Of a stretch of DNA of 64,000 nt, positions 34,306-46,534 are shown piece by piece (within the stretch, counting starts at the first letter, position 1; every line of letters begins with the position of its first letter). Made by a program: the position numbers and the translations under genes. The stretch lies in the NCBI RefSeq assembly GCF_003610915.1, contig NZ_NSDJ01000001.1, positions 1,488,001 through 1,552,000 on the forward strand, in the 5' to 3' direction. The notes under the pieces are model-generated. The model saw only the letters and a list, made by a program, of their open reading frames with translations. It did not search any database and was not told the origin of the DNA. This DNA is from Rahnella variigena. Lineage in GTDB: Bacteria; Pseudomonadota; Gammaproteobacteria; Enterobacterales; Enterobacteriaceae.

Positions 34306-37023
34306 ATGTTAATCAAATTATTGACCAAAGTTTTTGGTAGCCGTAACGATCGTACACTGCGTCGCATGCGTAAAGTTGTTGACCTGATCAACCGCATGGA
34401 ACCTGAAATTCAAAAGTTGACTGACGAGCAACTGCAGGCGAAAACCAATGAGTTCCGTGAGCGTCTGGCAAAAGGTGAAGTGCTGGAAAACCTGATCCCG
34501 GAAGCTTTTGCTGTGGTGCGTGAATCCAGTAAACGTGTGTTCGGCATGCGTCACTTTGACGTGCAGTTACTCGGCGGTATGGTACTGAACGAGCGTTGCA
34601 TCGCGGAAATGCGTACCGGTGAAGGTAAAACGCTGACCGCAACGCTGCCAGCTTACCTGAACGCACTGAGCGGAAAAGGCGTTCACGTCGTGACCGTCAA
34701 TGACTACTTAGCCCAGCGTGACGCCGAAAATAACCGTCCGTTGTTTGAATTCCTCGGTCTGAGCATCGGCATTAACTTGCCGGGTATGCCTTCCCCGGCT
34801 AAGCGTGCTGCTTACGCTGCTGACATCACTTACGGTACAAACAACGAATACGGCTTTGACTACCTGCGCGATAACATGGCGTTCAGCCCGGAAGAACGTG
34901 TACAGCGTAAACTGCACTATGCGCTGGTGGATGAGGTTGACTCCATCCTGATCGATGAAGCACGTACTCCGCTGATCATCTCCGGTCCTGCCGAAGACAG
35001 CTCAGAAATGTACACCCGCGTGGACAAACTGATCCCTAAACTGATCCGTCAGGAAAAAGAAGATTCCGACACCTTCCAGGGTGAAGGCCACTTCTCTGTG
35101 GATGAGAAAGCGCGTCAGGTTCACCTGACCGAACGTGGTCTGGTGCTGATCGAAGAAATGCTGGTAGAAGCAGGCATCATGGAAGAAGGTGAATCTCTGT
35201 ATTCCCCGACTAACATCATGCTGATGCACCACGTGACTGCGGCACTGCGCGCACACGTGCTGTTCACCCGCGATGTCGATTACATCGTGAAAGACGGTGA
35301 AGTCATTATCGTCGATGAACACACTGGCCGTACCATGCAAGGTCGTCGCTGGTCCGACGGTCTGCATCAGGCAGTAGAAGCAAAAGAAGGCGTTGAGATT
35401 CAGAACGAAAACCAGACGCTGGCTTCTATCACCTTCCAGAACTACTTCCGTCTGTACGAAAAACTGGCCGGTATGACCGGTACTGCGGATACCGAAGCGT
35501 TCGAATTCAGCTCTATCTACAAACTGGATACCATTGTTGTGCCAACTAACCGCCCTATGGTGCGTAAAGACATGGCCGACCTGGTGTACATGACTGAGAT
35601 GGAAAAAATTGGCGCGATTATCGAAGATATCCGTCAGTGTACCGCTAAGGGCCAGCCGGTTCTGGTCGGTACTATTTCGATTGAAAAATCAGAAGTGGTG
35701 TCTAACGAGCTGACGAAAGCGGGCATCGCGCACAGCGTTCTGAACGCCAAGTTCCACGCCAAAGAAGCAGACATTGTTGCTCAGGCGGGTCAGCCAAGCG
35801 CGGTAACCATCGCCACCAACATGGCGGGTCGTGGTACCGATATCGTGCTGGGCGGCAGCTGGCAGGTTGAAGTTGAAAACCTGGGCGAAGAAGTGACCGA
35901 CGAGAAAATTGCTGAAATTAAAGCCGCATGGCAGATTCGCCATGACGCGGTTCTGGCTTCTGGTGGTTTGCACATCATTGGTACCGAGCGTCACGAATCA
36001 CGTCGTATCGATAACCAGTTGCGCGGTCGTGCGGGTCGTCAGGGTGATGCCGGTTCATCACGCTTCTACCTGTCTATGGAAGATGCCCTGATGCGTATCT
36101 TCGCATCTGACCGTGTATCAAGCATGATGCGTAAACTGGGTATGAAACCAGGCGAAGCGATTGAGCACCCATGGGTGACCAAAGCGATTGCCAACGCTCA
36201 GCGTAAAGTTGAAAGCCGTAACTTCGATATTCGTAAGCAATTGCTGGAATACGATGATGTGGCGAGCGATCAGCGTCGTGCGATCTACAGCCAGCGTAAC
36301 GAACTGCTGGACGTGTCTGATGTGAGCGAAACCATTGCCAGCATCCGTGAAGATGTGTTCAAAGCGACTATCGACAGCTACATTCCACCACAGTCTCTGG
36401 AAGAAATGTGGGATGTGAAAGGTCTGGAAGAGCGCCTGAAAAACGATTTCGAGCTGGAAATGCCGATTTCTGAGTGGCTGGATAAAGAGCCGGAACTGCA
36501 TGAAGAAACCCTTCGCGAACGTATCATGGAACTCGCGAAAGAGTCTTACGCCCGTAAAGAAGAAGTGGTTGGCGCTGAAATGATGCGTAACTTCGAGAAA
36601 GGCGTAATGTTGCAGACCCTCGATTCCCTGTGGAAAGAGCATCTGGCAGCGATGGATTATCTGCGTCAGGGCATCCACTTACGCGGTTACGCGCAAAAGG
36701 ATCCTAAGCAGGAATACAAACGTGAATCCTTCGCGATGTTTGCTGCGATGCTGGAATCCCTGAAATATGAAGTGGTCAGCGTGCTGAGCAAAGTTCAGGT
36801 GCGTATGCCTGAAGAAATTGAAGCGATGGAAATCCAGCGCCGTGAAGAAGCGGAACATCTGGCCCGTCAGCAGCAGCTGAGCCATCAGGATCAGCAGGAA
36901 ATCGAAGTAGCGGAAGCCGCACGTCTGGCTGCCTCCGGTGAACGCAAAGTGGGACGTAACGATCTGTGCCCATGCGGTTCCGGTAAAAAATACAAACAAT
37001 GCCATGGCCGCCTGCAAAAGTAA
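34306..37023 (+). CDS. secA: Protein translocase ATPase SecA
   Basis: DEAD-type motor of 905 residues (E. coli 901) driving preproteins through SecYEG. Walker [18 protein letters not shown] near 102, Walker [16 protein letters not shown] near 208, [14 protein letters not shown] near 504 and [20 protein letters not shown] near 573. The C-terminal zinc motif [14 protein letters not shown] binds SecB and lipids. Regulated by SecM stalling just upstream. A hairpin terminator follows. Confidence 0.98.
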   Translation: MLIKLLTKVFGSRNDRTLRRMRKVVDLINRMEPEIQKLTDEQLQAKTNEFRERLAKGEVLENLIPEAFAVVRESSKRVFGMRHFDVQLLGGMVLNERCIAEMRTGEGKTLTATLPAYLNALSGKGVHVVTVNDYLAQRDAENNRPLFEFLGLSIGINLPGMPSPAKRAAYAADITYGTNNEYGFDYLRDNMAFSPEERVQRKLHYALVDEVDSILIDEARTPLIISGPAEDSSEMYTRVDKLIPKLIRQEKEDSDTFQGEGHFSVDEKARQVHLTERGLVLIEEMLVEAGIMEEGESLYSPTNIMLMHHVTAALRAHVLFTRDVDYIVKDGEVIIVDEHTGRTMQGRRWSDGLHQAVEAKEGVEIQNENQTLASITFQNYFRLYEKLAGMTGTADTEAFEFSSIYKLDTIVVPTNRPMVRKDMADLVYMTEMEKIGAIIEDIRQCTAKGQPVLVGTISIEKSEVVSNELTKAGIAHSVLNAKFHAKEADIVAQAGQPSAVTIATNMAGRGTDIVLGGSWQVEVENLGEEVTDEKIAEIKAAWQIRHDAVLASGGLHIIGTERHESRRIDNQLRGRAGRQGDAGSSRFYLSMEDALMRIFASDRVSSMMRKLGMKPGEAIEHPWVTKAIANAQRKVESRNFDIRKQLLEYDDVASDQRRAIYSQRNELLDVSDVSETIASIREDVFKATIDSYIPPQSLEEMWDVKGLEERLKNDFELEMPISEWLDKEPELHEETLRERIMELAKESYARKEEVVGAEMMRNFEKGVMLQTLDSLWKEHLAAMDYLRQGIHLRGYAQKDPKQEYKRESFAMFAAMLESLKYEVVSVLSKVQVRMPEEIEAMEIQRREEAEHLARQQQLSHQDQQEIEVAEAARLAASGERKVGRNDLCPCGSGKKYKQCHGRLQK

Positions 37024-37053
37024 CATCTCAGGCTAAGTCATCGTGTTAATCTT

Positions 37054-37082
37054 AAAGGCGGCTAATCACCGCCTTTAATTTT
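37054..37082 (+). terminator. secA terminator
   Basis: AAAGGCGG (37054-37061) pairs with CCGCCTTT (37069-37076) around a seven-base loop, followed by AATTTTG. The T run is short, so some read-through into mutT is possible. Confidence 0.7.
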
Positions 37083-37134
37083 GTCTAAAAGTTCGTACAG
37101 GACAGTCTTTGCAGTCAGCGGATAGGTGGATACT

Positions 37135-37536
37135 GTGACGCTTAAACAACTGAATATCTCAGTCGGCATTATTCGTAATGCTCAGAAAGAAATCTTTATT
37201 ACTCAGCGCGATGCGTCATCGCATATGGCAGGTTTCTGGGAGTTTCCCGGCGGGAAAATTGAAGCAGGTGAAACGCCGGATCAGGCAGTGATCCGCGAAT
37301 TGCAGGAAGAAGTTGGAATCGATGCGCAATCACCGGTACTGCTGAAAACGCTGGAGCATCGTTTCCCCGACCGCATCATCACGTTGCATTTCTTCCTGGT
37401 GGAAGAGTGGCAAGGTGAACCTTATGGCAAAGAAGGGCAGCCTAAACGCTGGGTTGCACAGTCTGATTTGAAAGAGGAAGAGTTTCCTCCGGCTAATGAA
37501 GCCATCGTAACAGCCCTTAAAAACAATCAGTACTGA
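37135..37536 (+). CDS. mutT: 8-oxo-dGTP diphosphatase MutT
   Basis: Nudix hydrolase of 133 residues (E. coli 129) that removes 8-oxo-dGTP and prevents A:T to C:G transversions. The Nudix box is [20 protein letters not shown] ending EVG (about 35-57). The start is chosen at GTG 37135, five bases after AGGTGG. An in-frame GTG at 37126 lies inside that ribosome site and would add three residues. Downstream of secA as in E. coli. Confidence 0.95.
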   Translation: MTLKQLNISVGIIRNAQKEIFITQRDASSHMAGFWEFPGGKIEAGETPDQAVIRELQEEVGIDAQSPVLLKTLEHRFPDRIITLHFFLVEEWQGEPYGKEGQPKRWVAQSDLKEEEFPPANEAIVTALKNNQY

Positions 37537-37565
37537 TGACGCATTTGTTGTGGATGACATGATCA

Positions 37566-37589
37566 AAAAAGGGGCCAAAGCCCCTTTTT
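37566..37589. terminator. Bidirectional terminator between mutT and yacG
   Basis: AAAAAGGGGC and GCCCCTTTTT form a 10-bp stem with a CAAA loop. A and T runs on opposite sides serve both the rightward mutT transcript and the leftward coaE-zapD-yacG transcript. Confidence 0.9.
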
Positions 37590-37607
37590 GCGTACTCATG
37601 ATCTGAC

Positions 37608-37805
37608 TTAAATCTCTTCTTCACTCCAGTCGTCCAGGTCATTTACATCGCCTTTACTCGGGATGCGTTTCTCTTCATCGGCCCATTCACCGAGATCAAT
37701 CAACTGGCAGCGCTTGGAACAAAAAGGGCGGAAAGGGCTCTGTTCGCCCCAAACCACCGTTTTGCCACACGTCGGGCAATTTACTTCAATAATTTCAGGA
37801 TCCAT
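37608..37805 (-). CDS. yacG: DNA gyrase inhibitor YacG
   Basis: Small zinc protein of 65 residues with cysteines C10, C13, C29 and C33 in [12 protein letters not shown] and [16 protein letters not shown]. coli YacG binds GyrB and inhibits gyrase. The acidic C-terminus ([10 protein letters not shown]) is typical. The ATG at 37805 is six bases after AGGAG; a TTG two codons upstream is unlikely. It begins ten bases after zapD, last in coaE-zapD-yacG. Confidence 0.95.
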   Translation of the reverse strand: MDPEIIEVNCPTCGKTVVWGEQSPFRPFCSKRCQLIDLGEWADEEKRIPSKGDVNDLDDWSEEEI

Positions 37806-37814
37806 GTGCAACTC

Positions 37815-38567
37815 CTAGCAGCAGGCAAGTTCGAAATTCAGTCGCGCGGGAACCACGCCATGTTCGCTGTCCAGAGGTAAAAAGCGAATGGCATAACGGG
37901 TTTTATGCCCGGATACTTGCGGATAAAGTTGGTTTTCCATCGAGAGGCGCAATCGTAACAGATCTGCGCCTTCTGCGTTGTCCTGGAAAAAACCATTCAG
38001 GCTGATCTGATTACGAAACGCGCCAGACTGGCGGATCAGCCCCAAAACCATAGTGAGTGAGTTATTCAGCGGGGCGAGCGTTTCGAGCCAGTTTTTCACT
38101 TCGCTGTCACGCTGGGACTGAGCCAGATGCAGCCATATGTGCAGCGTCGGGAGATCAAAACTACAGCAGCCACCCGGAATACTCAGACGCTGGCGGACCA
38201 GAGCAATCAGGCGATCTTCCTTCAGCGCCTGTCCGATGCGTGGGGCTTTCATCAGCACGGAGGCGCACTGTTTGAGCTCGCTACGCAGGCCGTCAACTCT
38301 TGAAAGATCCACGCCCGGAACGTCTTTCCACTGGGATAATTTTTGTTGCTGACGTTCCAGTTCTTTCAGTAAATCAGTACGGACTTCTCCGCGCTCCAGT
38401 ACGTCGAGCAAATCAGATACGGTACGGAAAAATAACAGGGCAGAAGCAATGGAAGTGATTTGTGCATTAGAGTGCATCTGTTGCAACAAAAACTCGATAC
38501 GCAGCCAGGTGCGCATCTTCTCATTCAGGGGATGTTCAAAAAGAACGGTTGCAGCTACATCAGTCAT
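37815..38567 (-). CDS. zapD: Cell division protein ZapD
   Basis: Protein of 250 residues (E. coli 247) that binds the FtsZ C-terminal peptide and bundles Z-ring filaments. The N-terminal [19 protein letters not shown] is strongly conserved, as is the core [20 protein letters not shown]. It is mostly helical with a C-terminal beta domain ending in FELACC. The start is taken as the ATG at 38567 ([13 protein letters not shown]). The frame stays open to a TTG three codons earlier. It overlaps the coaE stop by eight bases. Confidence 0.95.
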   Translation of the reverse strand: MTDVAATVLFEHPLNEKMRTWLRIEFLLQQMHSNAQITSIASALLFFRTVSDLLDVLERGEVRTDLLKELERQQQKLSQWKDVPGVDLSRVDGLRSELKQCASVLMKAPRIGQALKEDRLIALVRQRLSIPGGCCSFDLPTLHIWLHLAQSQRDSEVKNWLETLAPLNNSLTMVLGLIRQSGAFRNQISLNGFFQDNAEGADLLRLRLSMENQLYPQVSGHKTRYAIRFLPLDSEHGVVPARLNFELACC

Positions 38568-39189
38568 GCTTGGCAATATCCTGTCTGTTTACTGATGCCG
38601 CAAATTCCAGATAGCGGCAATGTAATAAGGCAACACGCGGTTCGATGGATTTCGGGTCACCGCTGTTATCAATGATGTCATCCGCACAGGCCAGCCGCTT
38701 TTCACGACTTACCTGCGCAGCAATAATATTTTCTGCCTGCTGACGACTAATTCTGTCGCGAAGTAGGGTGCGTGAAAGCTGAAGCTGAGGCTCAACATCC
38801 ACTACCAGTACGCGATTTGCCCGCGTCTGTAATCCATTTTCAATCAGCAATGGAACAACCCAGAGCACATAAGGCGTATCGGCCTGTGCAAAAAGCTGCT
38901 GTGTTCTGGCATGAATGATGGGGTGCAGTAACTGGTTAACCCATTCTTTATCAGGCGGATAACTGAAAATCTTTTCCCGCAGAGCCGGGCGGTTCAGTGA
39001 GCCATCGGCAAGAATAATTTCGTTACCAAATCGCTGATGGAGCTGATCCAGCGCAGGTTCTCCCGGCGCTACTACCTGACGGGCGATAATATCGGCATCG
39101 ACAATGTTTACACCGTGGCGGGCGAAACTTTCGGCAACTGTACTTTTGCCACTCCCGATACCTCCGGTCAATGCAACGATATAGCTCAT
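38560..39189 (-). CDS. coaE: Dephospho-CoA kinase CoaE
   Basis: P-loop kinase of 209 residues (E. coli 206) performing the last step of coenzyme A synthesis. Walker A is [17 protein letters not shown] near 7-23, with [10 protein letters not shown] near 32 and PLLIENGLQ near 113. First in the leftward coaE-zapD-yacG operon, divergent from guaC. Confidence 0.96.
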   Translation of the reverse strand: MSYIVALTGGIGSGKSTVAESFARHGVNIVDADIIARQVVAPGEPALDQLHQRFGNEIILADGSLNRPALREKIFSYPPDKEWVNQLLHPIIHARTQQLFAQADTPYVLWVVPLLIENGLQTRANRVLVVDVEPQLQLSRTLLRDRISRQQAENIIAAQVSREKRLACADDIIDNSGDPKSIEPRVALLHCRYLEFAASVNRQDIAKHD

Positions 39190-39327
39190 GCGGATGCTCT
39201 GATAAAATTAGACAGGTAAATGATAAAGAGATTGTGATTAAGTGCAAGCCGTCGTCGTCCCGCTTTTCATGCGAAAATTATTCAGCAGCACAATCAAAAG
39301 TCTGTGATGTGAGTTGCAAAAGCCATC

Positions 39328-39355
39328 TTGCCGTTGTCATTTTCCTGTGTATGAT
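39328..39355 (+). promoter_or_regulatory. Candidate guaC promoter
   Basis: TTGCCG (39328-39333) and TATGAT (39350-39355), 16 bases apart, lie about 75 bases before the guaC start. Chosen by match to consensus only. Confidence 0.5.
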
Positions 39356-39430
39356 AAAACCACTGGAAAGGGTGTCTAAAAATTTGCTGTACACCCTAGC
39401 GACCCGTCGCCAAACCAGGACAAACCCGTC

Positions 39431-40474
39431 ATGCGTATTGAAGAAGATTTGAAGTTAGGTTTTAAAGACGTACTTATCCGCCCTAAACGTTCTACTCTCA
39501 AAAGTCGTTCCGAAGTCGAACTGGAACGCACATTCACATTCAAACACTCTGGTATCAGCTGGTCTGGCACACCGATCATTGCCGCGAACATGGACACCGT
39601 CGGAACATTCCGTATGGCCACCGTTCTGGCTTCTTTCGGTCTTTTGACGGCGGTACATAAGCATTACACCGTAGAACAGTGGCAGGCATTTATCACGTCT
39701 TCGGATGAATCCGTCCTGCGCAATGTGATGGTGTCGACCGGAACATCAGAAGCGGATTTCGTTAAAACCCTGCAAATTCTGGCTCTTTCCCCGCTGTTGA
39801 AATTTGTTTGTCTGGATGTGGCGAACGGATACTCCGAGCATTTTGTCGGTTTCCTGCAACGTGTTCGTGAAGCCTGTCCGGATAAAGTGATCTGTGCCGG
39901 TAACGTGGTCACCGGCGAAATGGTAGAAGAGCTGATCCTTTCAGGTGCAGATATCGTTAAAGTCGGTATAGGTCCAGGGTCTGTCTGTACCACTCGCGTG
40001 AAAACCGGTGTGGGTTATCCGCAGCTTTCTGCGGTTATCGAATGTGCAGATGCGGCGCACGGTCTGGGCGGACAGATTGTCAGTGATGGCGGCTGTGCGG
40101 TTCCTGGCGATGTGGCAAAAGCCTTCGGCGGCGGCGCTGATTTCGTCATGCTTGGCGGTATGCTGGCTGCGCATGACGAATGTGAAGGTACAGTCGTTGA
40201 AGAAAATGGCGAAAAATTCATGCTTTTCTATGGCATGAGTTCAGAATCTGCGATGAAACGTCACGTCGGTGGTGTTGCAGAATACCGTGCGGCAGAAGGT
40301 AAAACGGTGAAATTACCTCTGCGTGGTCCGGTTGAAAACACTGTGCGCGATGTCCTCGGTGGCCTGCGTTCTGCCTGTACTTATGTGGGTGCTGAGCGTC
40401 TTAAAGAACTGACCAAACGCACGACCTTTATCCGCGTCGCGGAACAGGAAAACCGTCTGTTCGGCAGTAAATAA
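39431..40474 (+). CDS. guaC: GMP reductase GuaC
   Basis: NADPH-dependent enzyme of 347 residues (E. coli 347) converting GMP to IMP for purine salvage. IMPDH/GMPR TIM barrel: [14 protein letters not shown] near 50, the phosphate and catalytic loop [19 protein letters not shown] with the nucleophilic Cys near 186, and [14 protein letters not shown] near 237. Transcribed alone. A GCGGCGA/TCGCCGC hairpin (40491-40513) with a short T stretch may terminate it. Confidence 0.97.
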   Translation: MRIEEDLKLGFKDVLIRPKRSTLKSRSEVELERTFTFKHSGISWSGTPIIAANMDTVGTFRMATVLASFGLLTAVHKHYTVEQWQAFITSSDESVLRNVMVSTGTSEADFVKTLQILALSPLLKFVCLDVANGYSEHFVGFLQRVREACPDKVICAGNVVTGEMVEELILSGADIVKVGIGPGSVCTTRVKTGVGYPQLSAVIECADAAHGLGGQIVSDGGCAVPGDVAKAFGGGADFVMLGGMLAAHDECEGTVVEENGEKFMLFYGMSSESAMKRHVGGVAEYRAAEGKTVKLPLRGPVENTVRDVLGGLRSACTYVGAERLKELTKRTTFIRVAEQENRLFGSK

Positions 40475-40541
40475 GCCGGCAATGGCTGATGCGGCGAGAC
40501 TCGTTTTCGCCGCTTTCTGCTCCTTAAGCTTTATCCTTTTC

Positions 40542-41762
40542 CTATCCCATCACTGACCCCAGCTGGAATATCGGCAGATACATTGCAATCACCAGCCCGC
40601 CCACAATGACGCCCATTACTGCCATCAGTACCGGCTCAATGGTTTGCGATAACGTATCCGCCAGTGAATTCGCTTTATGATTATGCAGTTGCGCGAGCTT
40701 TTGCAGTAACTCATCGAGAGAACCTGACTCCTCACCGATTTTAATCAATTGATGGCATAAGGTCGGAAACAGTGGTGACTGAACAAAAGCTTTGTGTAAC
40801 GGAACCCCTTGTATGATCTGCTCACGTATCTGGCTCAGCGCGGCCTGAAAATGCAAATTGGATACAGACGCAGAGGCCGCCGCCAGCCCCGCAATTAATG
40901 TCATTCCGGCCTGTTGTGTCATGGCCAGTGTCTGAAAAATCTGTCCGAGGCTGCTGTCGGTGACCAGCCGTGAAGTCAGGGGCAACCGCAGCAGAAGCAT
41001 CTGCTCACGGAGTTTCCAGCGTACGTGCGGATGCATTTTTTGCAGATACCCAAAACAGCAAAACAATAATCCTCCAGCTATCCACGGGCCTGTTGTGATT
41101 AATGCTTCTGATGTGTTGATTAACATCTGAGTAAACCACGGTAACTTAGCATCAAAGGATGCATAGATTTTCGCAAACTCAGGCAACACCAGGGTCAGCA
41201 TCAGCAGGGTAACAATCGTGGCGATCGCACTGACAATCAGCGGATAACGCAGGGCCTTTTTCACCTTATTTCTTAATTCAGCCTGTTGTTCTTGCTGACT
41301 TGCCAGTTGCAGGCAGCATTTGTCGAGTTGCCCCGTCAGTTCACCAATCGAAATAATTTGCCGGTAAATATCAGGGAACGTGTCGGGATACTGACCCAGC
41401 ATCTCTGAAAGAGGCTTTCCCTCACGAACTCCTTTGGCGATATTTAACAGCACGCAGTTCCATGCCGGTTTCGTATGCTCATTGCCCAGCAGCGTCAGGC
41501 TATTCATCAGGGGTAATCCGGCCTGCAAAAGTGTCGCCAGCTGTCTGACAAAGGCGACGCGCTCCTGATTTTTCCAACAATTTCCTCTCAGGCGTTGCCT
41601 CATCCTGATACTCACCGGCTGTAAGCCAGCAGCAAAAAGCTGCTGGTAGATGATGTCTTTATTTATCTCAATGCTGTTGCCTTGCTGAATGCTTCCCTGG
41701 GTATCAACTGCCTGCCATTGATAAAGCCTCCATTTCTTAGAAATAGCCCCGGTTTCGCTCAT
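40542..41762 (-). CDS. hofC: Type IV pilus inner-membrane platform protein HofC (PilC)
   Basis: Protein of 406 residues with two repeated T2SSF domains (about 75-195 and 275-395) and three to four membrane helices (near 172-192, 220-240 and 375-398). It is the platform that works with the HofB ATPase to assemble or pull pilin. The motif GVREGKPLSEML in the first repeat corresponds to GVPLHKAFVQS in the second. It overlaps the hofB stop by four bases. E. coli carries the same operon, but pili are rarely seen there. Confidence 0.92.
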   Translation of the reverse strand: MSETGAISKKWRLYQWQAVDTQGSIQQGNSIEINKDIIYQQLFAAGLQPVSIRMRQRLRGNCWKNQERVAFVRQLATLLQAGLPLMNSLTLLGNEHTKPAWNCVLLNIAKGVREGKPLSEMLGQYPDTFPDIYRQIISIGELTGQLDKCCLQLASQQEQQAELRNKVKKALRYPLIVSAIATIVTLLMLTLVLPEFAKIYASFDAKLPWFTQMLINTSEALITTGPWIAGGLLFCCFGYLQKMHPHVRWKLREQMLLLRLPLTSRLVTDSSLGQIFQTLAMTQQAGMTLIAGLAAASASVSNLHFQAALSQIREQIIQGVPLHKAFVQSPLFPTLCHQLIKIGEESGSLDELLQKLAQLHNHKANSLADTLSQTIEPVLMAVMGVIVGGLVIAMYLPIFQLGSVMG

Positions 41763-43252
41763 AAGCCAGTGTCTTCGCCGGTGACCCTGTAAAGCTCCTC
41801 AAGCGAGGTAATGCCTTGCTCGACCAGCAACATTCCCGCTTCCTGCAATGTTTTCTGTCCCTGCTCACGGGCGATTTTACTCAGTTCTGTGACGCCCGCT
41901 CCGGCGACCAGTGCCTGCTGTAACCGGGGCGTGATATTGAGTATCTCGTAAATTCCCGTACGCCCGTAGTAGCCGGAAAAACATTGATGGCAACCCGCAG
42001 CCAACCAAAGTGGCAACGTACCGCTGTGGCCATCCGGGCCTTTTTCGACCAGTGACATATGTGCTTTTCGGCAATGTGGGCAGAGCTTTCGAACCAGCCG
42101 CTGTGCAATGACCAGACGTAAACTGGCTGCAATATGAAAACTCTCGATCCCCATTTGCCTGAGACGGGTCAGCGTCTCGCAGGTGGAATTGGTATGCAGG
42201 GTGGAAAGCACCATATGCCCGGTCTGCGCAGCTTTTACGGCAATCTCGGCTGTTTCTTTATCCCGGATCTCACCGACCATAATCACGTCAGGATCCTGAC
42301 GTAATAATGCCCGCAGGACACCGGCAAAACTCAGATCTGTTTTGCTATTGATCTGCGTCTGATTAATACCGCTGACCGGGATCTCAATCGGATCTTCGAC
42401 GCTGCAGATATTGCGGGTAATGGCATTCAGATGTCGCAGACCCGTGTAGAGCGTGACTGTTTTTCCGCTCCCTGTCGGACCTGTGACCAGAATCAATCCT
42501 TGCGGATGTTTAAGCGCGGCCTTGAAATAATCGAGATCACGCGGCGTGAATCCCAGCTGTGACATCGACAGATCCTGCTGCGTCATATGGAGTATCCGCA
42601 GCACAATTTTTTCGCCGTGCAGCGTTGGCAGGGACGAGACCCGCATGGAATATCGCTGATTTTGTAACATCACCGAAAGCTGCCCGTCCTGCGGCAATCT
42701 GCGTTCTGCCACGTTGAGCTGTCCCATGATTTTGAGGCGTGCACAGATACCGGCGGCCATTGCAAATTCAGGGCCGGGGATTTCTTGTAGTACGCCATCA
42801 ATCCGGACGCGAACCCGGAAACTGTGCTCAAAAGGTTCAAAGTGAATATCCGATGCGCGGCGGGTGATAGCGTGCCTGAGGATCTGATTAAGTACATTGA
42901 TCACTGGCGCATCGCTTTGGGCATCCAGTTCATTCTCATCACGAGGTACAGAAGGAGTGAGCTCTTCCTGCGAGACAAATTGTTGCGAGCCCGAATGGCC
43001 CTTTTCCATCACCTGTTCCAGCCGCGCCTGTGGCCAGCGTTCAAGCTGGACTTTTAATCCGGTGGCGAAACGCAGCACGTTGCTCAGGGATTCCGTGTCC
43101 GCCTCACTTTCATGGCAGGCAACGCGAATTATCTGCGGATCACGATGCAAAATGACGGCTTTATATCGCTGGCACAGGGCTTCAAGCGATGCTTCGCTTT
43201 GCTGCCTTTCGCTGTGTACCGGCGAAACAGGAACCAGTGGAGTATCGGTCAT
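41759..43252 (-). CDS. hofB: Type IV pilus assembly ATPase HofB (PilB)
   Basis: Secretion-type ATPase of 497 residues (GspE/PilB family; E. coli HofB 461). Walker A is LVTGPTGSGKTVTLYTGL near 258, the Asp box near 283 begins NICSVEDPIEI, Walker B reads PDVIMVGEIRDKETAE, and a tetracysteine zinc motif follows (CPHC and CHQC). It energises pilin polymerisation. It starts inside the end of ppdD (four-base overlap). Confidence 0.93.
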   Translation of the reverse strand: MTDTPLVPVSPVHSERQQSEASLEALCQRYKAVILHRDPQIIRVACHESEADTESLSNVLRFATGLKVQLERWPQARLEQVMEKGHSGSQQFVSQEELTPSVPRDENELDAQSDAPVINVLNQILRHAITRRASDIHFEPFEHSFRVRVRIDGVLQEIPGPEFAMAAGICARLKIMGQLNVAERRLPQDGQLSVMLQNQRYSMRVSSLPTLHGEKIVLRILHMTQQDLSMSQLGFTPRDLDYFKAALKHPQGLILVTGPTGSGKTVTLYTGLRHLNAITRNICSVEDPIEIPVSGINQTQINSKTDLSFAGVLRALLRQDPDVIMVGEIRDKETAEIAVKAAQTGHMVLSTLHTNSTCETLTRLRQMGIESFHIAASLRLVIAQRLVRKLCPHCRKAHMSLVEKGPDGHSGTLPLWLAAGCHQCFSGYYGRTGIYEILNITPRLQQALVAGAGVTELSKIAREQGQKTLQEAGMLLVEQGITSLEELYRVTGEDTGL

Positions 43253-43698
43253 TGTGTTGCTCCCTGACTGTCAAAGCGGAATACGCTTTCGCAGGCCTCA
43301 ACCATCGACGTGTTAGCGGCGTTAGTACAACTGCGATTCCAGACTATCCCTCCGGCCACATTATCGACAACCGGCGTCATGACAACGCTGAGCCCTTCAA
43401 GCGCCTGTTGTCCGGTGAGCGAGATGACACCTGTGCTGACTTGCACCTGGCTGACGTAACGGCTGCTGACTGCTGCGGGTATTCCCTGAGTGCCTGCATC
43501 GCAACCCGTCAGAGTGCCGGAATCAATCACACACAATTCGACGCCGGTTTTATACGGCACCATGGTTTGCAGCATGTCGGTCATGGCGGCCTTCTGGATA
43601 TAACTCTGGTAAGCGGGTATGCCGATGGCACTGAGGATCGCAATAATCGCGATCACTACCATCAGTTCAATGAGGGTAAATCCTTGTTGCCGGTGCAT
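43249..43698 (-). CDS. ppdD: Type IV major prepilin PpdD
   Basis: Prepilin of 149 residues with a class III leader MHRQQG cut before F7 and the hydrophobic N-methylated helix FTLIELMVVIAIIAILSAIG, including Glu at mature position 5. Cysteines near the C-terminus (CTNAANTSMVEAC) probably form the D-region disulphide. It is a substrate of the prepilin peptidase (gene not in window) and of HofBC. First in ppdD-hofB-hofC. About 250 bases upstream hold no gene. Confidence 0.93.
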   Translation of the reverse strand: MHRQQGFTLIELMVVIAIIAILSAIGIPAYQSYIQKAAMTDMLQTMVPYKTGVELCVIDSGTLTGCDAGTQGIPAAVSSRYVSQVQVSTGVISLTGQQALEGLSVVMTPVVDNVAGGIVWNRSCTNAANTSMVEACESVFRFDSQGATQ

Positions 43699-43949
43699 GG
43701 CGTTCTCCGTTTTGTAAAACTGCTTGAGTAAAGCTCGGGTAGCAAACTAAACGCATAAATAACCAGACTCCAGCCCCATTGTTGGCTTCTCCAGGATGTC
43801 TTCCAGGATAAATATGTATGTCAGTCAGGTTGGCAAAACTTTTGCGCGATGCGCCGCAACAATGAAGATGAAATGAAAAAGGGGATAGCAGTCAGACCGG
43901 GAGAATGAGAGGGTAATGCGGCAAGATGAAATAGACCGAAAGAAGTCGT

Positions 43950-43979
43950 GTTGCCCCTGAAAAGGAAGTCAGGGGCAAC
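43950..43979 (-). terminator. Candidate nadC terminator
   Basis: Eleven-base perfect stem GTTGCCCCTGA / TCAGGGGCAAC with an eight-base loop, just beyond the nadC stop on the minus strand. It lacks a clean T run (ACGACTTCTTT follows), so efficiency is uncertain. Confidence 0.6.
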
Positions 43980-43989
43980 AGCGTTGCGA

Positions 43990-45550
<1,561 letters not shown>

Positions 45551-45610
45551 GTTACCGCGGTCTCTGGTGCGTGTTTAAGCATGTGATGTGTTGAGAGAGA
45601 GTGACAATCG

Positions 45611-46465
45611 ATGACGTTATTTACTTTGCTGCTGGTGCTGGCTTGGGAACGGCTGTTCAAACTGGGTGAACACTGGCAGCTGGACCATCGGTTCGAGGTG
45701 ATATTTCGCCGCGGGCGGCAGACTTCCTTAGTGAAAACGCTGGCTATCATGGTCATCTGGATGGCGGTGATCTGGGCCGTCTTGCGTGCGCTTCAGGGGA
45801 TATTCTTTGGCGTACCGACACTGATTTTATGGGTGATTTTGTGTCTGCTGTGCATTGGCGCGGGGATTAAACGTAAGCATTATCGCGCTTATCTTAAGTC
45901 AGCCCGTCAGGGGGATGCCGACGCTTGTAAGGAAATGGCCGAAGAACTGGCGCTGATCCACGGTCTGCCAACGGATTGCACAGAAGAAGCCCGTTTGCGG
46001 GAACTGCAAAATGCGCTGCTATGGATTAACTATCGCTACTATCTTGGCCCTTTATTCTGGTTTGTGGTGTGTGGTCCCTACGGACCGATAGCATTAGGCG
46101 GATACGCGGCTTTACGCGGTTATCAGACCTGGCTGGCGCGCCACATGACGCCTTTGAAACGTGCTCAGTCCGGCGTTGATGCCCTGTTACATATTCTGGA
46201 CTGGATCCCGGTTCGTCTGGCCGGTGTGGCTTATGCCTTGCTGGGGCACGGCGAGAAGGCTCTGCCGGCCTGGTTCGCCTCGCTGGGTGATATTCACTCG
46301 TCGCAGTATCAGGTATTAACCCGTCTGGCGCAGTTCTCGCTGGCGCGTGATCCGCACACCGATCCGGTACAAACGCCTCGTGCAGCCGTCGGGCTGGCGC
46401 GTAAAGTGACGATGATTATTCTGGTGGTTGTGGCACTGCTGACGATTTATGGCACCCTGATTTAA
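45611..46465 (+). CDS. ampE: Inner-membrane protein AmpE
   Basis: Protein of 284 residues, the same length as E. coli AmpE, with about four membrane helices (near 2-15, 42-62, 68-88 and 265-284). The conserved N-terminus is [20 protein letters not shown]. It is co-transcribed with ampD. Its function is not firmly known; a role in beta-lactamase signalling has been proposed. ATG at 45611; the spacer to ampD is 60 bases. Confidence 0.94.
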   Translation: MTLFTLLLVLAWERLFKLGEHWQLDHRFEVIFRRGRQTSLVKTLAIMVIWMAVIWAVLRALQGIFFGVPTLILWVILCLLCIGAGIKRKHYRAYLKSARQGDADACKEMAEELALIHGLPTDCTEEARLRELQNALLWINYRYYLGPLFWFVVCGPYGPIALGGYAALRGYQTWLARHMTPLKRAQSGVDALLHILDWIPVRLAGVAYALLGHGEKALPAWFASLGDIHSSQYQVLTRLAQFSLARDPHTDPVQTPRAAVGLARKVTMIILVVVALLTIYGTLI

Positions 46466-46493
46466 TCCGCTTATCTGAAAAGAGAGCGCAATT

Positions 46494-46531
46494 AAAAAAG
46501 CCCGGTACATTTACATGTCCGGGCTTTTTGC
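46494..46531. terminator. Bidirectional terminator between ampE and the GH43 gene
   Basis: AAAAAAGCCCGG (46494-46505) and CCGGGCTTTTTG-type arm (46519-46530) form a stem with a 13-base loop that can itself pair (TACAT/ATGTC region). A and T runs on both sides serve both strands. Confidence 0.88.
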
Positions 46532-46534
46532 TTT

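Noticed and set aside
43189..43731. Open frame of 180 codons on the plus strand opposite ppdD
   Set aside because: ppdD has a clear prepilin leader and operon context, so the opposite frame is a shadow.
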